DNA from: Variovorax fucosicus
GTDB lineage: Bacteria; Pseudomonadota; Gammaproteobacteria; Burkholderiales; Burkholderiaceae_C
DNA: 64,000 nucleotides
NCBI RefSeq assembly: GCF_030316825.1
Contig: NZ_JASZYU010000001.1
Span: 1,550,001-1,614,000, forward strand
Reading direction: 5' to 3'
Part shown: positions 62,799 through 64,000 of the stretch, in pieces
Numbering within the stretch: position 1 is the first letter of the stretch
How the letters are laid out: each line of letters opens with the position of its first letter
Translations under genes and position numbers: made by a program
Notes under the pieces: model-generated
The model's database searches: none
The model's input: only the letters and a program-made list of their open reading frames with translations
What the model was told of the DNA's origin: nothing

Positions 62799-63956
62799 GA
62801 GCCTTACGGCGTCCCAGGCCCGGCCGAGCACGCCGGCCTGCTCCACGGCTTCCAGCGCCACCAGCGGCACCTCGGTCACGGGCTGATCACCCAGCGTGAC
62901 CTTGAGCGAACCGACCGTCTGATTCTTGGCGAACGGCGCTACCAGCGGATCGGGCCGGGCGATCTGCGTCTTGATCTTGCTGGCCGAGCCGGCCGGCACG
63001 GCCACCACGATCGGGTCGTTGCGGCCCAGCTTCACGGTGTTCTGCTTTCCCTTCCAGACCGCCGGGGTCGCGACCGCCTGGCCGCCATCGAACAGGCGCA
63101 CCGCGTCGTACGCGGTGTAGCCCCAGTTCAGCAGCTTTTGCGATTCGTTGGCACGCGCGTTCTCGCTGCTCGCGCCGAGCACGATGGTCAGAAGGCGACG
63201 GCCGCCGGTCAGGTTCGGAAAGTCGCGCTTGGCCGTCACGATCATGCAGAAGCCGGCCGCATCGGTGTGCCCCGTCTTCAGGCCGTCGACCGTCGGATCA
63301 CGGAACAGCAGCAGGTTGCGGTTGGTGTCGTTGGTCGAAGGCGTGCCCGGATAGCGGTATTTCTTGATCGCGTAGTACTTGGCCTCTTCCGGAAAGTCGC
63401 GCACCAGCCGGGTCGCCAGGATGCTGAGGTCGCGCGCGGTCGTGGTGTGGCCGGGCGCGGTCAGTCCTTCGGGGTTCTTGTAGCTGGTGTTCTTCATGCC
63501 CAGCGCCTTGGCCTGGTCATTCATGAGTTCCACGAAGTGCTCGACCGTGCCGCCGACCCCCTCGGCCAGCGCCACGGTGGCGTCGTTGCCCGACTGCACG
63601 ATGAGCCCCTTGATCAGATCTTCGACCGGCACCTGCATCTTCGGGTCGATGAACATGCGCGAGCCGGGCATCTTCCAGGCGCGCTGGGAAACCGGCATGG
63701 TCTGCGTCAGCGTGATCTTCTTGGCGCGCAACGCGTCGAACACGATGTATGCCGACATCAGCTTGGTCAGCGACGCCGGTTCGACCGGCATGTCGATGTC
63801 CTTCTGCGCCAGCAACTGGTTGGCCGTGACATCGAGCAGCAGGTAGCTGCGCGCGGCGACTTCCGGCGGCGCGGGCACCTGGGCGGCAACGACCATGCAG
63901 AACGGAAGGGCGGCAACGAGCAGCAGCGCACGCAGCGCTTTCGAAAAACGGGTCAT
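62787..63956 (-). CDS. dacA: D-alanyl-D-alanine carboxypeptidase (PBP5/6 type)
   Basis: This 389-residue penicillin-binding protein trims D-alanine from peptidoglycan stem peptides. It has a signal peptide (ALLLVAALPFCMVVAA), the SxxK site SLTK (S62, K65), SGN (122-124) and KTG (227-229). The C-terminal domain ends with a probable amphipathic membrane anchor (VLGRAWDAVRLWIK). Length matches the family. The upstream region lies at the window edge. Confidence 0.95.
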   Translation of the reverse strand: MTRFSKALRALLLVAALPFCMVVAAQVPAPPEVAARSYLLLDVTANQLLAQKDIDMPVEPASLTKLMSAYIVFDALRAKKITLTQTMPVSQRAWKMPGSRMFIDPKMQVPVEDLIKGLIVQSGNDATVALAEGVGGTVEHFVELMNDQAKALGMKNTSYKNPEGLTAPGHTTTARDLSILATRLVRDFPEEAKYYAIKKYRYPGTPSTNDTNRNLLLFRDPTVDGLKTGHTDAAGFCMIVTAKRDFPNLTGGRRLLTIVLGASSENARANESQKLLNWGYTAYDAVRLFDGGQAVATPAVWKGKQNTVKLGRNDPIVVAVPAGSASKIKTQIARPDPLVAPFAKNQTVGSLKVTLGDQPVTEVPLVALEAVEQAGVLGRAWDAVRLWIK

Positions 63957-64000
63957 GAAAACGTCGGGGGGAACAGGAGAAAACTAGCCCGCGCGCAGAT

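Overview
The window is about 66% G+C bacterial DNA that reads as a chromosomal segment of a betaproteobacterium of the family Comamonadaceae, most likely Variovorax or a close relative. This is inferred from a Bug-type (TctC) periplasmic binding protein, a regulatory PTS with a mannose-type EIIA but no sugar permease, the ribosomal protein sequences, the many small exported proteins, and a multi-hairpin repeat after stop codons of a kind I associate with this family. No plasmid, phage, transposase, CRISPR or tRNA signature was seen.

Layout. 1-6.8 kb: a ligase-associated DNA-repair module (exonuclease, ATP-dependent ligase, DEXH helicase, PdeM endonuclease) on the minus strand. A small HNH gene and trxC on the plus strand lie between the helicase and pdeM. 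6.9-11.3 kb: an aldarate catabolic unit (garR, gudD, a Bug solute-binding protein) facing a LacI regulator, with three GGTAGCGCTACC operators. 11.4-18.8 kb: a probable sugar ABC-transport operon (ROK regulator, ATPase, permease, binding protein, Gfo/Idh oxidoreductase) with a PAP2 phosphatase and a DUF3617 protein at its end. 19-26.2 kb: the full ATP synthase operon atpIBEFHAGDC, closed by a terminator. 26.3-29.2 kb: dat-ybeD-lipB-lipA (lipoate synthesis). 29.4-32.8 kb: an AMP-forming acyl-CoA synthetase, an anion permease and an AraC regulator. 32.8-36.0 kb: a glycine-rich autotransporter. 36.3-50.2 kb: mixed housekeeping genes. These include exporters, a CpxAR-like two-component system beside a Spy-like lipoprotein, EIIA-HPr-EI, cytochromes, a TlpA-type thioredoxin and a peroxiredoxin. 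50.3-62.7 kb: the str and S10 ribosomal protein operons. 62.8-64 kb: dacA.

The most unusual points are these. (1) Two genes for exported proteins, a HEWGH metallopeptidase lipoprotein and a small secreted protein, sit between rpsJ and rplC. A terminator follows rpsJ and a fresh promoter precedes rplC. (2) A dispersed repeat of about 100 bp begins at or within a few bases of the stop codon of five unrelated genes, always in the orientation of the upstream gene; two copies bracket the ABC binding-protein gene. (3) A facing pair of a different repeat supplies the C-terminal codons of the repair exonuclease. (4) The LacI operator geometry is simple and legible: one site lies inside the promoter of the transport gene, one lies 31 bp downstream, and one lies in the regulator's own promoter.

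All positions come from reading the sequence by eye. Family names rest on recognised motifs, not on database searches.
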